NCBI RefSeq assembly: GCF_902859625.1
Contig: NZ_CADIJX010000001.1
Location: forward strand, 930,001 to 994,000
From: Achromobacter pestifer
GTDB lineage: Bacteria > Pseudomonadota > Gammaproteobacteria > Burkholderiales > Burkholderiaceae_B
Reading direction: 5' to 3'
Length of the DNA: 64,000 nucleotides
The position numbers were made by a program, and so were the translations under genes. Shown here in pieces: positions 19,844-29,577 of this stretch. How positions within the stretch are numbered: the first letter of the stretch is position 1; each line of letters begins with the position of its first letter. Below the pieces are notes generated by a model, which worked only from the letters and a program-made list of their open reading frames with translations, was not told the origin of the DNA and ran no database searches.

Positions 19844-22800
19844 ATGCCATTCACTGACTTCTTTATCCGCCGCCCGGTCCTGACAACCGCTTTCGCCCTG
19901 CTGATCGCATTGGTCGGCCTGCGCGCGCTCTTCGACCTGCCGCTGCGGCAGTACCCGCGCATCGAAAGCGCCGTCATTACCGTCACCACGGAATACCCGG
20001 GCGCATCCGCCGACCTGATGCAGGGCTTTGTCACCACCACGCTTGCGCAGGCCGTCGCAACCACGCAGGGCGTGCAATACCTGACCTCGTCGTCCGACCA
20101 GGGCCGCAGCACCATCAACGCGTACCTGCGCCTGAACGCCAACTCCGACACTGCGCTGACCGAAGTCCTGGCAAAGGTCAACGAAGTGCGGTATCTGCTG
20201 CCCGACGACGCCTATGATCCGGTGGTGCAACGCCAGTCTCCCGGCGCGATCGGCGTGGTCTATGCGGGATTCACTGCGCCCGAGGGCCAACCGTTGACAG
20301 GCATCACCGACTACCTGATGCGCGTCGCCCGTCCCATGCTGACCACAGTCGACGGCGTAGCCGCGGTGAACGTGCTGGGCGCTCAGGCGCTGTCGATGCG
20401 TATCTGGCTGGACCCGCTACGCATGGGCGCCCATGGCATCACGGCGGCCGATGTCGAATCCGCGCTGCGGAGCAACAACTACCAGGCGGCGCCGGGCCAG
20501 TTGCGCGACGCCCTGGTGGTCAGCAACGTGCGGGCGGACACCAGCCTGAACAGCGTCGAGGGCTTCCGTGAACTCGTCGTCAAGCGAGGCGCCAGCCTGG
20601 TGCGGCTGCAAGACATCGCAACCGTGGAAATCGGCGCCCAGAACCGCAACCAGATCGCCGGCATGAACGGCGAACCGGCCGTATACCTGGAAGTCATGGC
20701 GACGCCCGGCGGCAACCCGCTGACGATATCCCGTGAAGCCCGCCGCATTCTGAACAGCCTGGACCTGCCGGCCGGCGCCAAGATGGCGATCCCCTACGAC
20801 GTCACGGTCTTCATCGACGCCGCGATCGGCAATGTTCTGGGAAAGTTCGGCATCGCGAGCCTGGAGGTCGTACTGGTGATCTTCATTTTCCTGGGCTCGT
20901 TGCGCGCTGTGGCCGTACCGGTCTTGAGCATCCCGCTGTCCTTGCTAGGCGCGGCGGCGATCATGCTGGCGCTGGGCTACAGTCTGAACCTGCTGACGTT
21001 GCTGGCAATGGTGCTTGCCATCGGCCTGGTCGTGGACGACGCGATCGTGGTGGTGGAAAACGTGCACCGGCGCATGGAAGAAGGCGAGTCCCCGCGCGAC
21101 GCCGCCATCCATGGCGCGCGCGAAATCGTCGGTCCGGTGCTGACTATGGCCGCGACGCTGGTCGCCGTGTACGCGCCGCTGGGGCTGATCGGCGGTCTGA
21201 CAGGTGCGTTGTTCAGCGAGTTCGCCTTCACGCTGGCCGCAGCCGTCTGCGTGTCCGCCGTCGTCGCCCTGACCGTGTCGCCCATGGTGGCCTCCAAGCT
21301 GTTGCGCCGGCAAGCGCCCAGCCGCTATGCCGTTGCCGTGGAGCACGCCACCGCAAAACTCATCGGCGCGTATGACCGCTTGCTGGGCCGCGTCCTGCGC
21401 GACACCCGGCTCACCCTGCTGGTCGGCGCCGGCGTGCTGGCCAGCCTGCCTATTCTGTTCAACGGCCTGCAATCGGAACTGGTGCCCGCCGAAGACCAGG
21501 GCGAAATCATTGTCGACATGAAGGCCCCCCAAGCCAGCAGCCTGGAGTTCCTGGAAGGCGAGGCCAAACGCGTGGAGGCCGCGCTGCTTGCGTTGCCGGA
21601 AGCCGCCAACGTGTACATGGTGTCCGGCATGGGCGGCGCGCTGAACAAGGGCTGGGCGGGCGCGATGCTGACGCCTTGGGCCGACCGCAAGCGCGATGCC
21701 GCCGCCATCATGGCCGACCTGCAAGCCGCCTTGCCTGGCATAGAGGGCATTGCGGGATCCGCCTTTCTGCCCGCGCCCTTGCCCGGGTCCGTCGGCGGGT
21801 TCCCGGTGCAATTCGTGGTGTCTTCCCCCGCCGGTCACCAAGCCGTCTACGAGGCCATTGAGAAGGTCAAGGACGCTGCGCGCCGCAGCGGAAAGTTCGC
21901 CTTCGTGGACTCCGACCTGATCTTCAGCAATCCCGCCACGCTGGTGCGGATAGACCGACCCAAGGCCCACGACCTGGGCCTGAGCATGAAAGAGATCGGC
22001 GACACGCTGGGCCGCCTGGTCGGCGAATCCTACGTCAACCGCTTCGGCGCCCAGGGCCGCTCGTACGACGTGATTCCGCAGGCGCCGCGCCACTTGCGCC
22101 TGACAGCCGAATCCTTGGACCTGTTCCACGTACGCACGGCCAGCGGCGGGCACGTGCCGCTATCGACGGTCGTCTCACTGGAAAATGGCGTCGAAGCCAA
22201 TGCGCTGACGCAATTCAACCAGCTCAACAGCGCCACGCTGGTCGCCGTCCCCGCGCCCGGCGTGCCCTTGGGGCAAGCCGTCGGCTTCCTGCAAGGCGAG
22301 GCCGCCAGCCTGCCCGCCGGGTTCCAGACCAGCTTCTTGGGCGAATCGCGCCAGTATCTGGAGGAGCAAGGCGGTTTTGCCCTGACTTTCGCCTTTGCAC
22401 TGGTATTCATTTTCCTGGTCCTGGCCGCGCAATTCGAAAGCGCGCGCGACCCGCTGCTGATCCTGACCACGGTTCCACTCGCCGCGTGCGGCGCATTGGC
22501 AGCCATGTTCTTCGGCTTGGGAACATTGAACATCTACACGCAGATCGGACTGGTCACGCTGATTGGCTTGATCACCAAACACGGCATCCTGATTGTGGAG
22601 TTCGCCAATGTCGAGCAACGGACCAAAGGGCGGGACCGCGTGCAGGCTGTGCGTGCCGCGGCGGCGACCCGCATCCGCCCCATCCTGATGACCACGGCAG
22701 CCATGGTGGGCGGCCTGATGCCGCTGCTGTTCGCGAACGGAGCCGGCGCCGGCAGCCAGCGGGCGATCGCCACGGTCCTTGTGGTCGGACTGCTGGTGGG

Positions 22801-22930
22801 CACGCTGTTCACGTTGTTCGTGCTACCGGCCGTTTACGCCCGGTTCGGCCGAGACCTATCCGGCACGTCCGCCGCGGCCCGCCCGGACCGCGCCGCTGCC
22901 CCCACTCCCGCTTTGCCCGGAAACCCCTGA
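19844..22930 (+). CDS. RND multidrug efflux permease (MexI-like, HAE1 family)
   Basis: This 1028-residue inner-membrane proton antiporter opens with FTDFFIRRPVLTTAFALLIAL and has the two large periplasmic loops and twelve helices of the AcrB family. The proton-relay aspartates sit in GLVVDDAIVVVENVHRRMEE (near residue 400), and the second-half signature GLITKHGILIVEFAN is intact. The N-terminal 450 residues resemble what I remember of Pseudomonas MexI more than MexB or MexF. It is the central gene of adaptor-pump-channel. Substrates cannot be read from the sequence. Confidence 0.94.
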   Translation: MPFTDFFIRRPVLTTAFALLIALVGLRALFDLPLRQYPRIESAVITVTTEYPGASADLMQGFVTTTLAQAVATTQGVQYLTSSSDQGRSTINAYLRLNANSDTALTEVLAKVNEVRYLLPDDAYDPVVQRQSPGAIGVVYAGFTAPEGQPLTGITDYLMRVARPMLTTVDGVAAVNVLGAQALSMRIWLDPLRMGAHGITAADVESALRSNNYQAAPGQLRDALVVSNVRADTSLNSVEGFRELVVKRGASLVRLQDIATVEIGAQNRNQIAGMNGEPAVYLEVMATPGGNPLTISREARRILNSLDLPAGAKMAIPYDVTVFIDAAIGNVLGKFGIASLEVVLVIFIFLGSLRAVAVPVLSIPLSLLGAAAIMLALGYSLNLLTLLAMVLAIGLVVDDAIVVVENVHRRMEEGESPRDAAIHGAREIVGPVLTMAATLVAVYAPLGLIGGLTGALFSEFAFTLAAAVCVSAVVALTVSPMVASKLLRRQAPSRYAVAVEHATAKLIGAYDRLLGRVLRDTRLTLLVGAGVLASLPILFNGLQSELVPAEDQGEIIVDMKAPQASSLEFLEGEAKRVEAALLALPEAANVYMVSGMGGALNKGWAGAMLTPWADRKRDAAAIMADLQAALPGIEGIAGSAFLPAPLPGSVGGFPVQFVVSSPAGHQAVYEAIEKVKDAARRSGKFAFVDSDLIFSNPATLVRIDRPKAHDLGLSMKEIGDTLGRLVGESYVNRFGAQGRSYDVIPQAPRHLRLTAESLDLFHVRTASGGHVPLSTVVSLENGVEANALTQFNQLNSATLVAVPAPGVPLGQAVGFLQGEAASLPAGFQTSFLGESRQYLEEQGGFALTFAFALVFIFLVLAAQFESARDPLLILTTVPLAACGALAAMFFGLGTLNIYTQIGLVTLIGLITKHGILIVEFANVEQRTKGRDRVQAVRAAAATRIRPILMTTAAMVGGLMPLLFANGAGAGSQRAIATVLVVGLLVGTLFTLFVLPAVYARFGRDLSGTSAAARPDRAAAPTPALPGNP

Positions 22931-22931
22931 C

Positions 22932-24491
22932 ATGCCTTCCCTCTTCCTTTCCCCGCCACTCCGCCTGACCCTTGGGCTGGCGGCGCTGGCGCTGGCCGGC
23001 TGCTCCCTCCCGCCCGCTTACATGCCCGACACCGGCGCGGTTCCATCGCACTACAAACAGTCGCAGGCTGACCTGGATGGCCCCTGGCAACCGGCATCGC
23101 CAGCCGACGACGTCCTGCGCGGCGCATGGTGGAACGTCTTTCAAGACCCCGCACTGAACGCGCTGCAAGCCGCGGCGCAAGATGCCAATCCGACGTTGCA
23201 AGCCGCCTACGCGAGATTGCAGCAGTCGCGCGCCCAGCATCGCCTGGCACGTGCCTCGCTGTTTCCAAGGCTGGACGTCGGGTTCGGCCCAACGCGGCAG
23301 CGGGAGTCCCCCGCGTCGCAAGGCGCGCCCGATGACGGGAACGCCGCGCATTCGACGCTGTGGCGAACCGAGGGCGCGGTGGCCTACGAAGTCGACCTGT
23401 TCGGCCGCGTGGCATCGACCATTAGCGCGGCTGCCGCCGACATGGACCAGATAGGCGCGCTGTACCGCCTGATCTTGCTGGCCCTGCAGGCCGACCTCGC
23501 CGATGCCTATTTCCTGATCCGCGAGCTGGACGCGGACCTGTGCGTCTACCAACGCACGCTTGCGCTGCGGGAACGCAGTTATCAGTTGAGCCGCATCCGC
23601 CATGAAGGCGGCGACGCAGACGAGCGGGATGTCGCCCGCGCCCGGCAAGAGTGGGAAAGCGCCCGCGCCGACGCCTTGGGCGCAGAGCGGCAGCGAGCGA
23701 ATGCCGAACACGCGCTGGCCGTCCTGATCGGCAAAGCGCCCGCCGACTTCAGTTTGCCGCGCTCTCCCCTGACCCGCATCGCCGTTTCCGTGCCGGCCGG
23801 CTTGCCGTCTGCCCTGCTGGAACGCCGGCCGGACATCGCCGCCGCTGAACGCGCCATGGCGGCAGCCTACGCCCGCGTCGGCGCGGCCCGGGCGGCATTC
23901 TTCCCCAGGCTGGAATTGACAGGAGCGGCCGGATTCGAGTCCGCCGACCTGAGCCAATTGTTCCAATGGTCCAGCCGGACCTTCCTGCTGGGTCCATTCC
24001 TGGGCACCGCCCTGACGCTGCCCGTTCTTGATGGCGGCAAGCGCCAGGCCGGCATCGACGTGGCGCAGGCGGTCCTGGAAGAAGAGACGGCCCGCTACCG
24101 CGAGACGCTCCTCAATGCGTTCAGGGAAGTCGAAGACAACCTCGCCTCCCTGCGCCTGCTTGCCCCCCAGCAGGCGGCGCAAGACAACGCCCGACAGGCG
24201 GCCGAACGGTCTGCCGAGTTGTCCCGTCTGCAATATGAAACCGGCACCCATACGCAATTGGACGTCATCGAAGCGGACCGGACGCTGTTGCAGCAAGAAC
24301 TGGCCACCGCCAGGCTGAACGGAGAGCGGGCGCGTGCCACGGTGCGGTTGATCCGCGCCTTGGGCGGCGGCTGGGACACGCCGCTGCCCGGCGCACCGGC
24401 CGATTCCGCCGCCCGCGCGATGGTCAGTGCGCCGCCAGCATCGAACGCTCTGGCGCCGGCTCCGCCGCTTCGGCCTTCACCCAATCGATGA
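22932..24491 (+). CDS. NodT-family outer-membrane efflux lipoprotein (TolC-like)
   Basis: The 519-residue channel protein begins with a lipoprotein signal (LALAGC, Cys near residue 25). It carries two OEP repeats with long coiled helices (LQAAAQDANPTLQAAYARLQQSR near residue 80, and TQLDVIEADRTLLQQELATA near the C-terminus) and the internal motif LLERRPDIAAAERAMAAAYA. Its ATG follows the pump stop after 1 bp, completing a three-gene efflux operon. The last 68 bp overlap, on the opposite strand, the end of the LysR gene. Confidence 0.93.
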   Translation: MPSLFLSPPLRLTLGLAALALAGCSLPPAYMPDTGAVPSHYKQSQADLDGPWQPASPADDVLRGAWWNVFQDPALNALQAAAQDANPTLQAAYARLQQSRAQHRLARASLFPRLDVGFGPTRQRESPASQGAPDDGNAAHSTLWRTEGAVAYEVDLFGRVASTISAAAADMDQIGALYRLILLALQADLADAYFLIRELDADLCVYQRTLALRERSYQLSRIRHEGGDADERDVARARQEWESARADALGAERQRANAEHALAVLIGKAPADFSLPRSPLTRIAVSVPAGLPSALLERRPDIAAAERAMAAAYARVGAARAAFFPRLELTGAAGFESADLSQLFQWSSRTFLLGPFLGTALTLPVLDGGKRQAGIDVAQAVLEEETARYRETLLNAFREVEDNLASLRLLAPQQAAQDNARQAAERSAELSRLQYETGTHTQLDVIEADRTLLQQELATARLNGERARATVRLIRALGGGWDTPLPGAPADSAARAMVSAPPASNALAPAPPLRPSPNR

Positions 24492-25341
24492 ACGCCTGCA
24501 CTTCCGGCCGGGCTACAGCATCCTGCCGGCTGACGATGTAGTACGCAAAACGCGCGGGCCACGGGCGGTCCAGCGCCAGCGCCAGCCGGCCCGATTCGAT
24601 GTCTTCGCGCGCATGCGTGTCTTGCACCAGGGCAATGCCCTGGCCGGTGCCGGCGGCGCGCAGCAGTAGCAGGTCGTCTTCAAAGCTTGGGCCTCGTTGC
24701 GCATCGGCACCGGCGTCCACGCCATGCGCCTGCAGCCACAGCGCCCAATCGGCGCGGTCGGAATCCTGCAACAACGGGTATTTCAGGCAATCCTCGGCGG
24801 ACCGGATGGCCGGGCCTTGCGCCAGCAGGGCTGGACTGGCCACCGGCAACAGCACGGGCGTCATCAGCCTGAACGTCGACAAGCCCGGGTAATGCCCCAG
24901 GCCATGACGCAACGCGACGTCGATGCGGTCGCGCTTGAAGTCCACCAGCTTGGACGACGCTTCCACCCGGACCTCGATATCGGGATACAGCGCCGAAAAC
25001 CTGCCGATGCGCGGCACCAGCCAGGACGATGCGAACGACGGCACCGTGCTGACGGTCAGCGTGCGCTGGGCCCCGTGGGATTCCAGCAGCGACAGCGATT
25101 TTTCGATCTGGTCGAAGGCGCGCAGCAACCCTGGATAGGCGCTGGCGCCGGCCAGCGTGAGCCGCACGCCATGACGCTCGCGCACGAACAGCGCCAAACC
25201 CAACCGGTCTTCCAGCAGGCGGATCTGCTGGCTGACGGCGCCCGGCGTCACGCCCAAGGCCTCGGCGGCGGCTTTGAGGCTGCCCAGGCGCGCGGTCTCG
25301 GTAAAGGCTCGCAAGGCAAGCAATGGCAGCACCGCACCCAT
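24424..25341 (-). CDS. LysR-family regulator of the RND pump (GcvA/AmpR-like)
   Basis: The 305-residue regulator has an N-terminal winged helix-turn-helix (LRAFTETARLGSLKAAAEAL, TPGAVSQQIRLLEDRLG) and a periplasmic-binding-like effector domain. The HTH is of the GcvA/AmpR branch. It is convergent with, and overlaps by 68 bp, the channel gene of the pump operon. A TAGAAAAACTA site 13 bp before its start matches the centre of the inverted repeat in the pump promoter, so it probably controls both itself and the pump. That link is inferred from the shared motif and adjacency. Confidence 0.88.
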   Translation of the reverse strand: MGAVLPLLALRAFTETARLGSLKAAAEALGVTPGAVSQQIRLLEDRLGLALFVRERHGVRLTLAGASAYPGLLRAFDQIEKSLSLLESHGAQRTLTVSTVPSFASSWLVPRIGRFSALYPDIEVRVEASSKLVDFKRDRIDVALRHGLGHYPGLSTFRLMTPVLLPVASPALLAQGPAIRSAEDCLKYPLLQDSDRADWALWLQAHGVDAGADAQRGPSFEDDLLLLRAAGTGQGIALVQDTHAREDIESGRLALALDRPWPARFAYYIVSRQDAVARPEVQAFIDWVKAEAAEPAPERSMLAAH

Positions 25342-25353
25342 GACGAATTCCTT

Positions 25354-25364
25354 TAGAAAAACTA
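25354..25364. promoter_or_regulatory. LysR operator core before the LysR gene
   Basis: TAGAAAAACTA, extended to TTAG-A5-CTAA, is identical in its 11-nt core to the centre of the perfect inverted repeat at 18595-18619. It lies directly before the regulator start, as expected for autoregulation. Confidence 0.5.
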
Positions 25365-25449
25365 ACTTCTTATTTCGGCAAGAATATCATAGACAGCGAA
25401 TAAAAACGCCAGTTCTATGGAAGCTTCCTGATCTCCAGAAAGATAGTCA

Positions 25450-25486
25450 GACTAAAATCAAAACAGCCCGCTCGAAGGCGGGCTGC
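25450..25486 (-). terminator. Terminator of the amino-acid importer operon
   Basis: On the minus strand CAGCCCGC - CTTCGA - GCGGGCTG forms an 8-bp stem followed by TTTTGATTTT. It lies 35 bp after the stop of the importer ATPase gene. Confidence 0.85.
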
Positions 25487-25520
25487 TTCCGGCGACGCCA
25501 GGCCGCAAGCGGCCATACCA

Positions 25521-26333
25521 TCAAAGCATATGCGCCAGGAATTCCCGGCTGCGCGCATGCTGCGGCGCCCGGAAAAACTCCGCGGACGGCGCCTCTTCCA
25601 CGATGCGGCCTTCATCCATGAAAATGACGCGGTGCGCCACTTCACGGGCAAAGCCCATTTCGTGCGTGACGACCAGCATGGTCATGCGCTCGTCGGCCAA
25701 CTGCTTCATCGTGCGCAACACTTCGCCGGTCAGTTCAGGATCCAGCGCGGAAGTGGGCTCGTCGAACAGCATGATGTCGGGTTCCATCGCCAGCGCGCGG
25801 GCAATCGCCACGCGCTGCTTCTGGCCGCCCGACAGGCGTGTGGGATAGTTGTCCCGCTTATTCAGCAGGCCGACCTTGCGCAGCAGTTCTTCCGCTTTGG
25901 GAATGATCTGCGCCTTCGTCATGCCCTTCACGGTGATCGGCGCTTCGATGATGTTTTGCAGCACCGTCATGTGCGGAAACAGGTTGAACGACTGGAACAC
26001 CATGCCCATCTTGCGGCAAATGCGGCGCACATCGGCGTCGCTGGCGTACTGGCTGCGGCCGCCGTCAACCGCGCGGGCCATGACCTCGCCTTCGACCTCG
26101 ATACTGCCTTCGTCGATGGTTTCCAGGTGGTTCAGGCAACGCAGGAACGTGCTTTTGCCCGACCCCGACGGGCCGATCACCGCCACGACTTCACCTTGGC
26201 CCAGCGTCAACGACACCTGATCCAGCACGCGGTTCGAGCCGAACGACTTGTTGATGTTGCGGGCCTGGATCATGACCGGGCGCGCGCCCTGGGCGTCAGC
26301 GCCGGACGACGGATTACTGATCATATTTGGCAT
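25521..26333 (-). CDS. Polar amino-acid ABC transporter ATPase (GlnQ/HisP-like)
   Basis: The 270-residue ATPase has Walker [10 protein letters not shown], signature [15 protein letters not shown], Walker [15 protein letters not shown] and the H-loop [13 protein letters not shown], all in the form typical of the GlnQ/HisP family. A 20-residue N-terminal extension precedes the fold ([12 protein letters not shown]), so an internal ATG could also serve. Its start overlaps the permease end by 20 bp. It is the last gene of the operon binding protein-permease-ATPase. Confidence 0.93.
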   Translation of the reverse strand: MPNMISNPSSGADAQGARPVMIQARNINKSFGSNRVLDQVSLTLGQGEVVAVIGPSGSGKSTFLRCLNHLETIDEGSIEVEGEVMARAVDGGRSQYASDADVRRICRKMGMVFQSFNLFPHMTVLQNIIEAPITVKGMTKAQIIPKAEELLRKVGLLNKRDNYPTRLSGGQKQRVAIARALAMEPDIMLFDEPTSALDPELTGEVLRTMKQLADERMTMLVVTHEMGFAREVAHRVIFMDEGRIVEEAPSAEFFRAPQHARSREFLAHML

Positions 26334-26967
26334 AGCGCTTTTCCATGTGCTGGAAGAACCACGTCAACACCAGCGTCATGAGGAGATAAAAGGCGGCGGC
26401 GACCAGGAAAGGCGTCGTCGTGAAATCACGCTGCACGATGCCGCGCGCCGTCCGCAGGATGTCGTTCAGTGCCAGCACGTAGATCAGCGACGTATCCTTC
26501 ACCAGCGTGATGGTCTCGTTGCTCATGGGCGGCAGCACGCGCTGCACCATCTGCGGCAGGACAATGCGGCGCAGCGTTTGCAGATAGGTCATGCCCAGCA
26601 CCTTGCTGCCTTCGTACTGGCCACGGTCCACCGATTGGATGCCCGCCCGGAAGATTTCGGCGAAATACGCCGCGTAGTTCAGCGCGAACGCCACCACGGC
26701 CGCCGGAAAGTCTGGCAGGCGAATACCGATCACAGGCACGAACGGCAACGCGAAATAGATGAACAGCATCTGGAGCATCAGCGGCGTGCCGCGCATCAGC
26801 CAGATGTATCCGTTGACCAGCTTGCTCAGCAGCGGCCATTTTGAAATTCGCGCCAGCGCCAGCACCAGCCCCAGGGGCACGGCCAGGGCCAAGGTGATGA
26901 AAAACAGCGTCAAGGTCACTTTCGCGCCTTCCGCCATAGGCCCCAACAGGGAGAGTACGTAGTCCAT
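26314..26967 (-). CDS. Polar amino-acid ABC transporter permease (HisMQ family)
   Basis: The 217-residue protein has five hydrophobic segments and the EAA-type loop ([31 protein letters not shown], residues about 115-145) that binds the ATPase. The start [22 protein letters not shown] is typical of the family. A single permease gene implies a homodimer. It lies 131 bp after the binding-protein gene; the gap has GC-rich dyads that may hold the 5' mRNA stable. Confidence 0.93.
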   Translation of the reverse strand: MDYVLSLLGPMAEGAKVTLTLFFITLALAVPLGLVLALARISKWPLLSKLVNGYIWLMRGTPLMLQMLFIYFALPFVPVIGIRLPDFPAAVVAFALNYAAYFAEIFRAGIQSVDRGQYEGSKVLGMTYLQTLRRIVLPQMVQRVLPPMSNETITLVKDTSLIYVLALNDILRTARGIVQRDFTTTPFLVAAAFYLLMTLVLTWFFQHMEKRYAKYDQ

Positions 26968-27098
26968 TCAGTGGGTCGCGCCGCTTGCGGCAAGAGGATT
27001 CATGAGCAAGCCCGCCTGGCGCCAATGCGCGGCAGCGGGCTGCGGGGACAGCAAGAGGCAAGCGCTCGGGCCGGCTGGCCGCAAGCGCCACGCCTTGC

Positions 27099-27893
27099 TT
27101 ACTTGATGATGTTGGCGCCGAACCACTGGGTCGCGATGCGGCCGGCGGTGCCGTCCTGCTTCATCGAATCCAGCGTCTTGTCCAGCTTGCCCAGCAATTC
27201 GGTGTCGTCTTTCCGCACGCCGACGCCGTAGTCTTCCGTGCCGAAGTTCTCTTCCAGCACGCGGTATTCGCCCGCGCGCTTGCTGATCAGGTAACGGCCC
27301 ACGACTTCGTCCACGACGATGGCGTCCAGGCGGCCGGCAGCCAGATCCATCAGGGCCGTCACGTTGTCACCGAACTTCTTGACTTCCTTGATCTGCGCGG
27401 CGACCGGATCCTTGGCGATGGCGTCGGTGGCGCTGCTGCCGTCCTGCGCGCCGACGGTCTTGCCGGCCAGGTCGGCCTTGACCTTCACCGGCGACGCATT
27501 GCCGACGATGATGATCTGGTGGTTGGCCATGTACGGCGCGGTGAAACTGATGTTCTTCTTGCGCTCTTCGGTGATGGTCAGGCCATTCCAGAGGACGTCA
27601 ACGCGCTTGCCGTTGAGTTCGGCTTCCTTGGCGCTCCAGTCGATTGGCTTGAATTCCACTTCGATGCCAAGGCGCTTGCTGGCTTCCTTGGCCATGTCGA
27701 TGTCAAAACCGACGATCTGATTGCTCGCATCACGAAAACCCATGGGCGGGAAATTGTCGTCCAGGCCCACCACGACCTTCTTGGCGGTGGCCGGCGTTTG
27801 GGCGCCAGCGGTCGACTTGGCGTCGTCGCTGGGGCCGCAGGCGGTCAGCATCGTGGTTGCGGACACGAGAAGAACAGCAGTCAGTTTTTTCAT
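27099..27893 (-). CDS. Family-3 amino-acid binding lipoprotein
   Basis: The 264-residue precursor starts at MKKLTAVLLVSATTMLTAC, a lipoprotein signal with Cys19. The SBP_bac_3 fold follows: VGLDDNFPPMGFRDASNQIVGFDIDMAKEAS, then WNGLTITEERKKNISFTAPYM, and the C-terminal GVRKDDTELLGKLDKTL. The Asp and Arg-type contacts for an alpha-amino acid are in the expected places, but the ligand is not certain. The start at 27893 excludes 17 upstream residues that would spoil the signal peptide. It is first in its operon and divergent from the ArsR gene. Confidence 0.92.
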   Translation of the reverse strand: MKKLTAVLLVSATTMLTACGPSDDAKSTAGAQTPATAKKVVVGLDDNFPPMGFRDASNQIVGFDIDMAKEASKRLGIEVEFKPIDWSAKEAELNGKRVDVLWNGLTITEERKKNISFTAPYMANHQIIIVGNASPVKVKADLAGKTVGAQDGSSATDAIAKDPVAAQIKEVKKFGDNVTALMDLAAGRLDAIVVDEVVGRYLISKRAGEYRVLEENFGTEDYGVGVRKDDTELLGKLDKTLDSMKQDGTAGRIATQWFGANIIK

Positions 27894-28047
27894 AGTTATG
27901 GGTGCGCCGGGCGCAAGAATGAAGAAGCCGGAATGGCGGGACAATCAGCCGCGAGCCGCCATTTTAGCGTCACTGCGCAACGGGGTCGCAGAACGCCGCC
28001 CTGGCGCCGCTGCGCGACAACCGGCGTGCGCGCCGTTCGCCTCCGCA

Positions 28048-28075
28048 TTGAGATATCGGTAAATTCCGATATAAT
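28048..28075 (+). promoter_or_regulatory. Promoter of the ArsR gene, leaderless-type
   Basis: TTGAGA at 28048-28053, a 16-bp spacer and a perfect TATAAT at 28070-28075. The ATG of the regulator begins at 28082, 7 nt after the -10, where transcription itself would start. The message therefore looks leaderless. The operator at 28053-28072 fills the spacer and enters the -10. Confidence 0.7.
28053..28072. promoter_or_regulatory. ArsR operator, copy 1
   Basis: ATATCGG and CCGATAT pair across TAAATT (7-bp arms, 6-nt spacer). It sits between the -35 and -10 of the regulator promoter, so a bound dimer would exclude RNA polymerase. A second copy with the same core spacing lies at 28403-28418. Confidence 0.72.
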
Positions 28076-28081
28076 CTGCGC

Positions 28082-28384
28082 ATGGATCTGCTCGAAATAT
28101 TCAAAGCCCTCTCAAACCGTACACGCCTTGAAATCTTGAAAGGTTTGAAGAACCCTGCGAAGAACTTCCCTCCCCAAGACGAAGGTGACGTTCTGACGGT
28201 GGGCGTCTGCGTCAGCAGTATCCAGGAAGGCGTCGGACTGTCGCAGTCAACGGTGTCTGACTATCTTGCCACGCTGCAACGGGCGGGCTTGGTTGAAGTC
28301 CGGCGCATCGGTCAGTGGACCTACTACAAGCGGAACGAAGCGGCCATCAAGGCGCTTGCGGAGGTCATCGGCAAAGAGCTGTGA
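28082..28384 (+). CDS. ArsR-family transcriptional repressor
   Basis: This 100-residue winged-helix protein opens with MDLLEIFKALSNRTRLEILKGLK, the standard ArsR/SmtB beginning. The recognition helix is in GLSQSTVSDYLATLQRAGLV, with the wing in RRIGQWTYYKRNE. Only one cysteine is present (VGVCVSS), so a two-cysteine metal or metalloid site of the ArsR type is absent; it may sense an organic or redox signal instead. It precedes the oxidoreductase by 63 bp, and both promoters carry the same palindrome. It probably represses itself and that enzyme. No ribosome site is present, in line with a leaderless message. Confidence 0.88.
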   Translation: MDLLEIFKALSNRTRLEILKGLKNPAKNFPPQDEGDVLTVGVCVSSIQEGVGLSQSTVSDYLATLQRAGLVEVRRIGQWTYYKRNEAAIKALAEVIGKEL

Positions 28385-28402
28385 TTTTTTTTACCCTTTT
28401 AC

Positions 28403-28418
28403 ATCGGTATTTCCCGAT
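28403..28418. promoter_or_regulatory. ArsR operator, copy 2
   Basis: ATCGG and CCGAT pair across TATTTC, the same 5-bp core and 6-nt spacer as the copy before the ArsR gene. It lies 30 bp before the oxidoreductase ATG, in an AT-rich stretch that can serve as a promoter. Confidence 0.68.
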
Positions 28419-28447
28419 ATCTCTTTTTAACGAAACAAGGATGTTCA

Positions 28448-29437
<990 letters not shown>

Positions 29438-29577
29438 CCCTTGAAAACACGGCAAAGGCACGCCACGCGCCGCTTAAGACAAGCATGCTAGGCTTGCCCG
29501 TTCACTTCGGAAGCCAGCATGCCATTCCCTGTCAAAGACCGTGGCGCAGCCCTTGCCCTTGTGGCGAAGGCCCGCGC

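Noticed and set aside
20945..22153. Minus-strand frame of about 400 codons inside the RND pump gene
   Set aside because: No domain, His/Gln/Arg-rich translation, fully contained in a conserved pump gene. It is an effect of high GC at third positions.
28381..28400. T-rich run after the ArsR gene as a terminator
   Set aside because: The eight T residues have no GC stem before them. The stretch is more likely part of the next promoter.
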